From contig OY755198.1 in the NCBI GenBank assembly GCA_963576735.1, forward strand, positions 1,922,001 to 1,986,000: 64,000 bases of DNA, in the 5' to 3' direction. The notes beneath the pieces were generated by a model. The model saw only the letters and a program-made list of their open reading frames with translations. It did not search any database and was not told the origin of the DNA. Below, in pieces: positions 22,601-31,826 of the stretch. Positions within the stretch are counted from its first letter, which is position 1; every line of letters starts with the position of its first letter. Position numbers and translations under genes: made by a program. This DNA is from Bedellia somnulentella. Its lineage: Eukaryota > Arthropoda > Insecta > Lepidoptera > Bedelliidae.

Positions 22601-22717
22601 AACACTGATGAAGACACTGTACCAGAATCCCAAATTATTCACCATTTGGAGGAACCTCAGAAAAACAGAAGAGGACAATTAATTTTTTCTAAGTTGCCAA
22701 ATCTTAATTTTAAGTGA
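19666..22717 (+). CDS. DDE transposase-like protein, family not assigned
   Basis: Exon 1 is 19666-21750 (start MPKEKKRL; an upstream ATG at 19612 is less likely). A 79-88-base intron follows, then exon 2 to 22717, about 1000 residues in all. The N-terminus is Lys/Arg-rich, followed by a coiled-coil-like KVLKTLQEEIEKLKKEKK. Cys-rich segments (DTCMCKLHSN, CELCKN) come next. Candidate catalytic motifs: HIDFSENY (Asp at 21157), FLSDSPSSQYRNR (Asp at 21418), and NYQEAGHGKGAPDGVGA (Glu at 21520). The C-terminus has a VIVEYKI...KLHFLKR module. Many insect genomes carry such HGKG...DG proteins. I cannot place the superfamily. With the first acceptor (21829) exon 2 has TAG at 21836; acceptors ending at 21838 or 21850 avoid it in frame. 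Confidence 0.72.
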
Positions 22718-22797
22718 CGTTTCTGCGTTGTTGATTTAACAATTGATCTCAAATTTGTTCCTATTGAAGTAATAATTACATGTTATTACATGTTTTA

Positions 22798-23530
22798 ACT
22801 AGTGATAGGCAGATTACTGTACCTTCTGGTGACAAATTGTTTTTATTTGTGTAGATGTAGTGAAAACAATTGTTTTTATTTGTGTAGATTATTTTAGTTT
22901 TGTGATTATTATGATTATTTTTGTTTGATGTTGTTGTTACGATGATTACCTCATAATTTCAATTCTCAATGGCTATTAAGAAAAAACTTGTGAGATTGCT
23001 TATTGTTTCGATAAAAATAATTTAATAGAGATTATTGAGTTAGTATTATTACGTTTTTAAGAAGAATGATAATGTTCTAAGCTTTCCTATTATGTTGTTT
23101 ACGTTTTGAATATTTGTTTTAAAAATGACTACTAGTGATAGGTATATTACTGTACTGGTGAAAAATTGTAGAGACCCGAACGGCCAGCGGAATATTATTT
23201 TATAACGATTTTTGTTTGTTTTGAGATAACAATTGTTTTTATTTGTGTAGCTTATTTTAGTTTTGTGATTATTTTGATTATTTTTGTTTGATGTTGTTGT
23301 TACGATGATTACCTGATAATTTCAATTCTCAATATTGCAATTAGGAAAAAAACTTGTGAGATTGCTTATTTTTTCGATAAAAAATATTTGATAAGTAGAG
23401 ATTTATTGAGTCTGCGAAGTATTATTACGTTTTTAAGAAGAATGATAAAGTTCTAAGCTTTCCTATGCTATAATTATGTTAGTCAAAACATAATTATGTT
23501 GTTTACGTTTTAAATATTTGTTTTAAAAAT
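22798..23530. repeat. Tandem duplication of about 330-400 bp in the transposon 3' region
   Basis: Two copies (about 22798-23127 and 23128-23530) share long stretches such as TTTGATGTTGTTGTTACGAT and AAGAAGAATGATAA, with small indels and a unique GACCCGAACGGCCAGC insert in the second copy. It is non-coding, just downstream of the transposase stop. Confidence 0.85.
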
Positions 23531-23890
23531 GTTTTAAAATTACCTACTAAGTGACCAAAAAATTAAAAGACTTATTCATGGTTGTGAAATAAATAACAAT
23601 GTACCTTTTTAGATATTATTATGTTATAATTTTGATCTTTTGAATAAAAGTACTGATTTGAAAGAACTTTGTGGACTTAATTTAAACCAACAGTAAATTA
23701 TTCTCCTCTCTCTTCTTTAATTTTTCATTACCATCTATTATAATTTCATTACCATCGCAAAGTTTCATTCCTTTCCAGACCTAATTCATTACCATCCTGA
23801 CGTATTTCATTACCATCTATTCCTTAATTACCTTCCATCGTTTTTCTGAGCGTATAAAAGTAATACACAAGTGCCTTTCGCACAGTTTCG

Positions 23891-24225
23891 TAGCTATATT
23901 GAAGCTAAAAAATAGTAAAAGATAAAAATTTCAGAAACTTACATTATTTTTTATTTTTTAAAATTGAACCAAATTTAACGAACTGGCGGAACGACCCAAC
24001 AACGGCTCCTCGATATGCCGGCGTCCTGTCTCGTCCTCTCGTAACGTAGTGTAGTATTTGCACATACGTCACTTTATCTTGATAGCTCCTCCTTGAATTG
24101 ATCTTCTCCACACCGTTGAACTGGAGTCTCCGCTGAGTACGGTGCTGCGTACGTTTGTTAGTACGCCAGAGACGATCTTCACTGAACCGCGATCTTTAGA
24201 AGTTTAGTACTAAAAACTTCGCAAA
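23891..24225 (-). other. BEL leader, LTR-proximal part
   Basis: Less AT-rich sequence between the 5' LTR/PBS and the inserted DNA transposon, with no reading frame. It contains ACGAGAGGACGAGACAGG on the minus strand and lies where the BEL packaging leader is expected. Confidence 0.5.
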
Positions 24226-24243
24226 TCCGGCCTCGTAGGACCA
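24226..24243 (-). promoter_or_regulatory. BEL primer-binding site
   Basis: On the minus strand, one base after the LTR, TGGTCCTACGAGGCCGGA begins. TGG pairs with a tRNA 3' CCA. BEL/Pao elements commonly have a TGGTCC-type site here. It sets the minus orientation of the element. Confidence 0.78.
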
Positions 24244-24244
24244 A

Positions 24245-24435
24245 TGTTGCGGATGCCCTATTTGAACTGGAACTGCTGAGGTATTAAATAAAACCAAAGT
24301 AGTTTGGACTTGATTGAACTTATTTATTAGAAATTGCTTTTAGCTTATATAATAGAATATAAAAACTTCGCTGCCGCGATGTACAAAATGTACAGCGCCA
24401 TCTAGTGAAAAACTATGAAACTAGGGTCTTGAACA
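24245..24435 (-). repeat. BEL/Pao 5' LTR
   Basis: The 191-bp partner of 2362-2552, with one mismatch. It is followed by the GTTAT duplication. The transcription start and poly(A) signals of the element should lie in it; I mark none. Confidence 0.93.
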
Positions 24436-24440
24436 GTTAT

Positions 24441-25070
24441 TTTTAAATATAATAATGTATAAATTTTTTTTATTATTATGTGAATGTTATTTTTTATAAG
24501 TTTCCGTTATTATTATTTATACTGTGATAAGTTAGAAATAATGCTAGTATGTTTATTAAGGTGTTAATATGCAAATAAAATAAATCTCAGAAAACATTAC
24601 CCCAAAATACTATAATCACCATTCTAAAAGCTACTTTTTAATTTAAAATTGATTACATCAATTTATTGTTTAATTAAAGGTTTACTATATTATTTCCTGC
24701 AATCATATAATTATACATACTTGCTCCTAGTATTATACAATCTTTTTTGTTTAATTTTACCTTTTATACTGATGTTTAATACACCGTGAAATCTAAAGCA
24801 TTGTACTAACTATCAGGGATGAATCTTCCCATTATTACGTATAAATTTTTGTACGGGACTAACTTTGTTACTGGACAAAAAAAACAGCTGTTCCATAAGT
24901 GCAAGTTATGTAAATATCATACGGGTCATCATGGGTATAGTGGGGTCTATGTTTGTATTTTGAAAAATAAAAGACAGCACTATTTTGTACATGAGTTTTA
25001 TTGCATTATTTACTATTGACCTTTAAACAAAATCAGTTTCGTGTGAAAATTTCGAATTCATTCGTCTATT
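24441..25070. other. AT-rich spacer with 3' UTR-like sequence
   Basis: The stretch to about 24590 continues the sequence interrupted by BEL and has overlapping AATAAA signals near 24576-24588, so it may be the 3' end of the unit containing the frame at 1926. The rest shows nothing I can support. A 66-residue frame at 24819 has no recognisable motif. Confidence 0.4.
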
Positions 25071-25633
25071 TCAGTCACATTTTTCAAAAGATGATGTATT
25101 CGTACATCTAAGTATTTTATATTTGGTTGATTTCCAATTGCATCTTCCAGTGGCCGCAATCCATTTTTCTTGTAGATTCGGGTCTTTAGGAAAACTGTAA
25201 TGAATACGAAGAAATTTAGATAAATATAACAAATTTATTACTTACTAATTCCGTAGATAACAATTGGAAATCATTCAGCGTCGCTATAGCGCGACGAAAT
25301 TCATAATATACTCACTCATTAACATCAGTTTACTAATTTGAAAATTTTACCCTAACGACAGGGTAGGATGAAAAGGTGAATTATGGGAACACTGAGATAC
25401 TGCATATTTTTAGGTTATGCTATTAAAAAATTGCTCAAAATAACTAAAGAAAATGCTAGTAATCTAGTTCAACGTAATTAACATTTGAATCACTTTTTTT
25501 CTGATCGCGCAATGTATTTATTATGAATTTATCTGTAGAAAAACATTAAAAAACTCACTCACTTGTGGAAAGTCAATCCTTCGATGTGTTTTTCGCTGTG
25601 GTTTCCGCAGCCAAGCACGCTACACCCAACCAT
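25071..25633 (-). pseudogene. Degenerate THAP-domain mini-gene, two exons
   Basis: Exon 1 (25563-25633) starts ATG and encodes MVGCSVLGCGNHSEKH and onward, ending with donor GTGAGT. A 368-bp intron follows, and exon 2 (25071-25194) starts after TTACAG and encodes NFPKDPNLQEKWIAATGRCN, ending at TGA: 64 residues in total. This is a THAP zinc-finger fold signature: Cys4 and Cys9, the F-P-K-D-P block, Trp35, and Cys54. The fourth ligand, normally His three residues after that Cys, is Thr57, and the domain ends right there. THAP domains bind DNA in P-element-type transposases and in host regulators. The exon structure is clean, but the lost ligand suggests decay or a remnant of a longer gene. Confidence 0.6.
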
Positions 25634-26636
25634 ACCTCACTAAACAATAACTTAATTAATGGAGTCTCTTTTGTCACAATAACAATATACAAATGAATAA
25701 AATCTTTCTCAAAATCAAAAGAAAACTAATATCGCTCACAAGTCGACGCTTTGTTTGTCACAATTTAAAAGTGTGACATCAACAAAACGGGTTACGCGAT
25801 AGAGATGACAATAAAGATTTGTGTCTCTTTTTAACATATAAGAACTTAAATAAGGGCTTCTCTTTTTAAAATGGATGACGTAACATCGCTTTGTCTATAG
25901 TGTTCATAGTCAAAGCATTGTAGTATTTCGTGGTTGATGCACGCGTATTTCAAAATGGCTCTCCATGCGAGTAGTAGTGACGCTAGTGATAGTAACAGTG
26001 ATCTTGATAAATTTGCACACGTAAGAAGATTTAAAGAAAGAATTAATTTTTCTTATTATTTTAAATTAATATTTTTTTTCCATGTGTCAACTTTTATTTG
26101 GAATGTTAATTTGTTATCAAATTTATCGAATAACACGGATTTGTTGTCGGAAATCATTTTTAAGATAGTCATCTTTCTTGCATTATCCATATTTAAATAT
26201 TATTTTTAAAATAAAAATACTAACACACGCACACAAGAAATGCTACTATTAAGAAGAAAATAACTTAATGGCGGGAATGGATTAAATAGTTATAAATAGG
26301 TGTTGTAAAAAAGAGGGCAAAGGCATTTCTATTCAGCCAATAAAAAAGTATCCATCCTACACGGAAGCCGCGGTTTGGACGCGGTTTGGACGCGGTTTAC
26401 GTGGTACGGTGCACTATGAGTCGTCCTTTAATACCTATATAATGGCAGGCAGTTAATGAGCGTACGTGAAATACATACATAGATTATTATTGTTACTGCT
26501 ATGCTGAGAGTACGAGACAACGGATAATTCAAATTTAGAATGCCTATATAGACGCATTGTCACGTAATATGTCATTCCAAGCTCTCGATAATTTATCTAT
26601 AATATTTGATACATTTTTCCCTATGTTTAGTCGTGA
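25634..26636. other. AT-rich region, one weak frame
   Basis: An ATG at about 25955 opens MALHASSSDASDSNSDLDKF and then VRRFKERINF, an acidic-serine start that faintly recalls Harbinger-type transposase N-termini. It then passes into hydrophobic AT-rich codons and no domain follows. A GGACGCGGTTT motif is repeated near 26370-26400. Nothing else is supported. Confidence 0.35.
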
Positions 26637-27134
26637 CAATTCGGTATGCAAAGTTTTACAAAAGTGGTGCTGATTACGAAACCATTTCGAGATATTATGT
26701 TTTTAAAACAAATTTTCTTGAAATTAAATCAAACAGAGCTAAGATGACCGTTATTTTAGCAAAAAACTGTAACAGTATTTGACCTTCAGCGTTATGTCAA
26801 AGACATTCGTTCTTGCAGTTTATTAATAAAACATCAAAAATCATAGGTTTGTTTAGTATAATATCGAAACAATTTTATTTGGGATCACAAATTCGTAAAA
26901 TATTTTGCAATTAGTAACATTTTTACTAAACATTTCGCTTTATTTTCATGTCGCTACGTGATATTTTCCATCGATGACGTCATTAAGTACAAAAGTTGAA
27001 CAATCTTTAAAAAATCATAACTTTGCAATGACTCATTTTAAATGAAAAATATTCAAATCAGTTTTTTATTTTCGTGTTTGCTATCGAATAAAAATATTTA
27101 AGAAATACCAAAAAAAACTTTGCATACCGAATTG
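26637..27134 (+). mobile_element. About 500-bp MITE with CAATTCGGTATGCAAAG ends
   Basis: The left end CAATTCGGTATGCAAAGTTT and the right end, inverted, match for about 20 bases. A second, inverted and end-damaged copy lies at 48583-49084, inside a hAT element, and shares the body (for example TTGAACAATCTTTAAAAAAT). It is non-coding; the superfamily is unknown. Confidence 0.7.
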
Positions 27135-27158
27135 TAGCACCTGTCATTGTGGTGAAAC

Positions 27159-27767
27159 CTTTGATTAAAATAAAACAACAAGATACGGTACGCACTTATA
27201 ATTTTCAACTGAAAAGAGGCATATTCACAACTACACAGCACGCACACTCACACAACTGTGTTTGTTATTTAACGTTGTACGCTAACGCACGACAGAGACA
27301 AACATATTTGATTCGAAAGTAGCGCGAGCGAGACAAGCGCATGCTGCTGTCGTGCGTCTTCATTCTTAACTTGTCATCGAAAGTAGCGCGAACGGAATCA
27401 TACTTAACTTGTCGCACATCAAGGTATTGTATATTTCTATCTCACTCTGCAAAATGGCGAACAAAGCAATAAGTGAATTTAAAAATATCATATTCTTTTT
27501 AAGTTTTTATGTACTTACGAGTGAAAAGTGATTCAATGAGATTTGTTTTTTCTTTTGGAATAGTTTGTACAACGCATAAAAACACACGAAGGCATTTTTG
27601 GTAACCGCTATCTCGCTTAAAATAATAAAACTGTTTCTTCGAGTCACACACCTGTTCCTGTCACTTGTCGATTGCGACTGAGCGCAATTAGGCGACGTTA
27701 GCCTGATTTAAAGGATCCACGCGCTAGAGGCGAGTCACCCATCTTCCGTATTTTGTTTTAATCAAAG
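27159..27767. repeat. Putative inverted-repeat element
   Basis: It is bounded by CTTTGATTAAAATAAAA and the inverse of CTTTGATTAAAACAAAA. Both flanks carry GTGAAA/TTTCAC and TAGCAC motifs, so two elements of one family may be nested. The interior repeats GAAAGTAGCGCGA twice. No coding. Confidence 0.4.
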
Positions 27768-28215
27768 GGTGAAACCGATAATTCTACATATGTCATATTT
27801 TGATACAATTGTAGCACTTGTCGCGTTGGTGAAATTGGAGCCTGGTCGTATATACTACTGTAAGGACGGCTGGACATTGGAAACACGTCAGTCTTAACTA
27901 TGTATTAATTTGGCTGTATTTAGAGATAACCCGGTCCTGACCGTCAGCACGTACGATACGTACCGACCGTCAGTTCACTCGTTCTACTCATAGCTGAACT
28001 GTATTAACCAATGTTACATACGGTTTGGGATAATCACGATGTATCTGTTGGTAAATTCAGCTGTTCTATACTACTACCAAAAGCGTATTAGGAAAAGGAA
28101 AGTATTTGCTCCCACAGCGGTCTTCTACGCGGCTCACACACTGACAAAGCTCGGCACGGGCAGGCATGGGTGTAGGACATTCGCCCGTGCCCCAGCTGCT
28201 TCTCGAGGGGGAACG
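27768..28215. other. Spacer with MITE flank
   Basis: Positions 27780-27850 match the motif at 199-294 in inverse orientation (TTGGTGAAATTGGAGCCTG). From 27860 to 28215 I see no supported feature. Confidence 0.4.
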
Positions 28216-29110
28216 CTCCCATCGGTCATCACCATCAACTTTCAAATGTGGCTGAGAATTTTCTAGCTCTGACTACCCCTTATGGATTGGATGGGATTTA
28301 TGGCAGTAAGTGTATGGATATACGTATGTATGTGTTATCCAAACTAAAAGCTTCTATCTGAGGTTGAACCGCGATCATTATTCATATCTTGAAATTGTAA
28401 ATAATTATTTAGTATTAAAATAGTAGCTGTGTCGTGTTGGCTTACAAGAGTACTACCCCATTTCCTCCTGTGTGTGTTCATAGGAGGTGGCTTAGGGTAT
28501 AGGGGGCTTTTTAAGTGATTTTTGGGCGATGCGGTTGGAGACCCATCACCAAAAACTTTTGTTTTAATTAGACTTGGTTGTACATGAAACCTCTCTTACT
28601 AATCAATCAAAAAAAGAAAAATTTCGATACCAGCAGGACTTGAACCCGCGACATCCCGGTCTAGGCCCCGGTCGCTGTGCCAACTGAGCTATGGTGCCAA
28701 GTAACTTGCTTCTTAACATCTTCTGGTGTCGTCCTTCACCTCCAAAGATTTGTTTTTTACAATCTCTTTATTTTAGGATCCTTTGTCACATGTATCAATG
28801 TCGGTTCCATAATACCACTGTGTTACAATCTTATCCCACACCACATTCAAAAGGGGCTAAGGAATTTCTTATTCCCAAGCGCTGGCTACTCTTTCTAGAG
28901 ATTTATAGCCGCTTGTATGTATGTATTAAAATTTAGAGTTCTAAAGAGACATTTTAAATTACTTTTTGGGCGATGAGGTTGGAGTCCCATTAACAACGAT
29001 ACTTTATTTCTACCATCTTGTTCCAAATGTGGCTGAGGGTTTTCTAGTGCTGAAGCTCTGTCTACTCCTTTTTGGGATTTATGGCTGTGAGTATATGTAT
29101 GTAAATGTAA
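28216..29110 (+). repeat. Cluster of degraded SINE family A copies
   Basis: Parts of the family A consensus recur: CTTCCAAA-type plus GTGGCTGAG and a GGATTTATGGC(A/T)GTGAG end (28238-28335 and 29028-29110), TTTTGGGCGATGxGGTTGGAG (28520-28555 and 28969-28990), and TAGCCGCTTGTATGTATGTA at 28908. Several are 3' halves only. A different tRNA-headed SINE (28626-28698) sits between them. Confidence 0.6.
28626..28698 (-). repeat. tRNA-like SINE head
   Basis: On the minus strand: GGCACCATAGCTCAGTTGG (A-box-like) then GCGGGTTCAAGTCC (B-box), 73 nt folding like a tRNA but with an imperfect acceptor stem. It is about 80% similar by eye to the family C head at 31308 and 52801. It is a SINE promoter, not a tRNA gene. 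Confidence 0.65.
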
Positions 29111-29189
29111 ACGTATGTATATTACATGGCAATGTCCAAAGAGGACTACCAATAGACCAAAAATGTGCTCGAAGAATGTCCTTAGTCTG

Positions 29190-29335
29190 AAGAATAAAAG
29201 TATTTGTATGAAAGGATTCATGAATGTAGACGAAGCTCCAGAGGTCCAGGAATGTACAAAGTGGCGATCGATAATCTCTACCTACCCCAATAGGAGCTCA
29301 GTGCGTGAATATATGTTTGTATGTATTTCAGTAAC
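29190..29335 (+). pseudogene. RTE LINE 3' fragment
   Basis: The frame reads MKGFMNVDEAPEVQECTKWR and then SIISTYPN, aligning with the C-terminus of the RTE protein ending at 2712 (MKRLMDVNEAREVCQDRAKW). It is followed by GTGCGTGAATATATGTTTGTATG, the RTE 3' end. It is a short 5'-truncated copy. Confidence 0.75.
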
Positions 29336-29850
29336 ACTCAGATAAGTTTTTTAAAATTTATTTTACTTTGATTAGTAAAATTGCATAAATGTTAAACGCG
29401 TTCATTTTTTCCATTTCAAACTGGCCTCTTTGGTACCTTTTACGTCAATGCCTGCACAACATATCGCTAGGCTTGATCCCGTCATGGCCAAAACCTGTAG
29501 AAAAAAAAATCTTTATGTATAAAAAAATCGATTGAATTCACTATACAACAATGCCACTGCTATCTACTAAAATCGGTATTTAATTAAACAGCTATTCCAA
29601 GTTCACGCTAAATATAAATTTTTACTTACATGCTTATTGATACTCACAGCTTTATATCCCTAGAAAGGGTAGCCAGTTCTTCAGAATTTTATGTAATTAG
29701 TTTAATATTATATAATAAATTGGATAAACCAATGGACATGACTAATCTAAATAACTATGTAATTCAGTACAACATTACACAATGGTTACAAGACATAGAT
29801 TATGAATCCACAGAAGATATTATAAATAAAATAAAACAGTATATAAATCC

Positions 29851-29851
<1 letters not shown>
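29336..29851. other. AT-rich spacer
   Basis: No recognised feature. An open frame starting at 29630 runs into the microsatellite and has no known motif. Confidence 0.45.
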
Positions 29852-29897
<46 letters not shown>

Positions 29898-29899
29898 TC
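29852..29899. repeat. (CT)n(CA)n microsatellite
   Basis: About 15 CT units followed directly by about 7 CA units. Confidence 0.95.
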
Positions 29900-30059
29900 A
29901 TACACACTAACACACACCACAACAAAGCATGATAGCCAAAGTTATATATTTTTTTGTTAAATTAAGAATGAAAACTGCTTCTTAAGATAAAGGGCACCCT
30001 TCTCGTTTGAGGAACCGTGACTTATTATAGAAAAAGATAAAAGTAGCTGTATGTGTGTT

Positions 30060-30313
30060 ATAAGTATTGCTGTGTAGTGTCGGCTTAGAATAACACTACC
30101 CCATTTCTACCCGTGGGTGATCGTAAGAGACGACTAAGGGTATAAGGGCTTTTCAAGTGATTTTTGGGCGATGTGGTTCGAGACCCGTCGCCAAAAACAT
30201 TTATTATTACCATCTTTTCCCCACTCAACTTCCAAAGTGGCTGAGGAATTTCTCATTCCAAAGCTCTGGCTACCCCGTTTAGGGAATTATAGCCGTGAGT
30301 ATATGTATGTATG
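30060..30313 (+). repeat. SINE family A copy with target duplication
   Basis: It begins TTGCTGTGTAGTGTCGGCTT and passes TTTTTGGGCGATGTGGTT and GTGGCTGAGGAATTTCTC to a GCCGTGAGTATATGTATGTATG end. A repeat TAAGTATTGCT occurs at both edges (30060 and 30314), an 11-bp duplication. No coding potential. The tail is the same as that of the RTE LINE. Confidence 0.8.
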
Positions 30314-30460
30314 TAAGTATTGCTTGTAAAGATCATAGTTTTATAATTTGTATGTTATTCTATGTAATTATAGATGTTCCCATGTTATGTAATTATATAT
30401 GATGTATGTAGCTTATGTTGTAAATTTTGGCCGAATAAACTTATTATTAAAATTAATTAA
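30314..30460 (+). repeat. LINE 3' UTR fragment
   Basis: AT-rich and ending GGCCGAATAAACTTATTATTA, a poly(A)-signal-like tail seen at 3' ends of jockey-group LINEs. No coding. Confidence 0.45.
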
Positions 30461-30464
30461 TTAG

Positions 30465-30569
30465 GCTGTACAACTATGGAACGGTCTTCCTGTAGAGGTG
30501 CGATTAGCCAAGTCTCTCCCTATTTTCAAGAACATGGTAAAAAAACACTTCCTCTCTGAAACACTATAA
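30465..30569 (+). pseudogene. C-terminal end of a jockey/CR1-type LINE ORF2
   Basis: The frame AVQLWNGLPVEVRLAKSL, then FKNMVKKHFL and a TAA, is the standard C-terminus of jockey/CR1-group RT proteins (L-W-N-x-L-P...F-K...KKHL). It is a truncated LINE copy with its 3' UTR downstream. Confidence 0.7.
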
Positions 30570-31000
30570 TATTATTTGTGTTGCATACAAAAGTGTATAT
30601 ATTCTATTATATATGTCGTAAAATGTATATATGTATTTTATTTAAAAATCTTTATATATATTGCATATGTATTGTATTTATTGAATATTATTTATTTTAT
30701 GAGTAACTATATGTAAGTGTGTTAGAACTTAATAAATATTTAGTAATATTTAAAATAGTTTGACGAATAATTTTAGTTTTTAAGCAAATCAGTTAAATTT
30801 ATTGGACATCTACCGAACATGTTTTTAATCCAGCAAATCTTTCCATTCTTGGGTTGTCTGGAAGAGATCGCTCTTAGTGATAAGACCGCCAGTAGTACTT
30901 TGACTTTTGTACCGATATTTTTTTTGTAATTGTTGTTTTTTTTTTGGGATGTACAATAAAGAGTTTTTATTATTATTATTATTAAAAAAAATGAGTCACT
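30570..31000 (+). repeat. LINE 3' UTRs
   Basis: AT-rich 3' sequence of the preceding fragment to about 30750, then a second 3' end at about 30840-30990: GTCTGGAAGAGATCGCTCTT, GATAAGACCGCC, and AATAAAGAGTTTTTATTATT with an (ATT)n tail, a common lepidopteran LINE terminus. Confidence 0.55.
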
Positions 31001-31226
31001 TTTTTAGGGTGAAGAAAGGGTAGTAACGTAAAGGTTCTTGGTAATGGATCTCCTGTTGAATGGATGAATGATGAATGGATCTCCACCCTCATTGCCCAAT
31101 AATCACTTTAAATACCCCAATAAATACCCTTATTCGCCATTTACGAAGACCCATAGGAAGAAATGGGATAGTGCTATTCTAAGCCGACATTACACAGCTT
31201 CAAATTAAACAATAATATATGTAATT

Positions 31227-31440
31227 TAATGTTTTTTGGACATGAATTCCTCATGTGGGGATTATTACTCATAAATAAAAGATGTTATTAAAGGAAAGAA
31301 AAATTTCGACACTGGCGGGGTTCGAACCCGCGACCTTCGGGTATACGCCCCCGTCGCTCTGCCAACTGAGCTACAGTGTCAGTTGGCATCCAGCGCGAAA
31401 TTTCTCTATCCTTTGTTTCTTTTTTACACGTTCAAGTAGT
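31227..31440 (-). repeat. tRNA-headed SINE family C, full copy
   Basis: The minus strand has a leader (CTTGAACGTGTAAAAAAGAA), a 73-nt tRNA-like head (31308-31380), and a body ending AATCCCCACATGAGG then AATTCATGTC. The head has a perfect 7-bp acceptor stem GACACTG/CAGTGTC and a 5-bp T stem. Its anticodon loop is 8 nt without the universal U33, so it is not a working tRNA. It is identical over most of its length to 52741-52958. Confidence 0.8.
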
Positions 31441-31573
31441 GTTGGGGGCGTATACCCGAAGGTCGCGGGTTCGAACCCCGCCAGTGTCGAAATTTTTCTT
31501 TCCTTTAATAACATCTTTTATTTATGAGTAATAATCCCCACATGAGGAATTCATGTCAAAAAACATTAAATTA
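31441..31573 (+). repeat. SINE family C partial copy, inverted relative to 31227-31440
   Basis: Starts inside the tRNA-like head at GGGGGCGTATACCCGAAGG and runs to the same 3' body. With the preceding copy it makes an inverted pair about 50 bases short of the assembly gap. Confidence 0.8.
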
Positions 31574-31626
31574 TGTGATAGTTAGGCGTTTCCAACATTT
31601 GCATTCTATCTGAAAAGGTAGACAAG

Positions 31627-31826
31627 NNNNNNNNNNNNNNNNNNNNNNNNNNNNNNNNNNNNNNNNNNNNNNNNNNNNNNNNNNNNNNNNNNNNNNNNNN
31701 NNNNNNNNNNNNNNNNNNNNNNNNNNNNNNNNNNNNNNNNNNNNNNNNNNNNNNNNNNNNNNNNNNNNNNNNNNNNNNNNNNNNNNNNNNNNNNNNNNNN
31801 NNNNNNNNNNNNNNNNNNNNNNNNNN
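31627..31826. other. Assembly gap (200 N)
   Basis: Exactly 200 N, a conventional length for a gap of unknown size. It lies directly before the satellite array, so the true array is probably longer. Confidence 0.98.

Larger units (their letters stand above)
18678..23890 (+). mobile_element. DDE-type DNA transposon inserted in the BEL leader
   Basis: The two ends resemble each other in inverted form: CGAAACTGTxC, then (G/A)AGGCACTTG(A/T)GT. Subterminal motifs GATGGTAATG (19516 and 19536) and the inverse CATTACCATC (23726, 23747, 23787 and 23808) face each other across the element, a pattern expected of transposase binding sites. It encodes the protein at 19666-22717. I could not define a target duplication, so the limits are approximate to within some tens of bases. 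Confidence 0.6.
2357..24440 (-). mobile_element. BEL/Pao LTR retrotransposon swollen by nested insertions
   Basis: Two 191-bp LTRs (2362-2552 and 24245-24435) differ at a single base and are flanked by the 5-bp duplication GTTAT (2357-2361 and 24436-24440). In minus orientation a primer-binding site follows the right LTR and a purine tract precedes the left LTR. Two gag pieces (17970-18328 and 8262-8892) have BEL/Pao character. No BEL protease, reverse transcriptase or integrase is present, so the element is gag-only. Inside it lie an RTE LINE, a truncated second LINE, a minisatellite, a CACTA element and a second DNA transposon, together most of the 22 kb. Confidence 0.88.

Noticed and set aside
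29630..29932. 100-residue open frame ending in the CT/CA microsatellite
   Set aside because: The Ser-Leu and His-Thr repeats are simply the microsatellite translated; no domain upstream.
31308..31380. Functional tRNA gene (also 28626-28698 and 52801-52873)
   Set aside because: Acceptor and T stems are good, but the anticodon loop has 8 bases without U33, and each copy is attached to the same SINE body. They are SINE heads.
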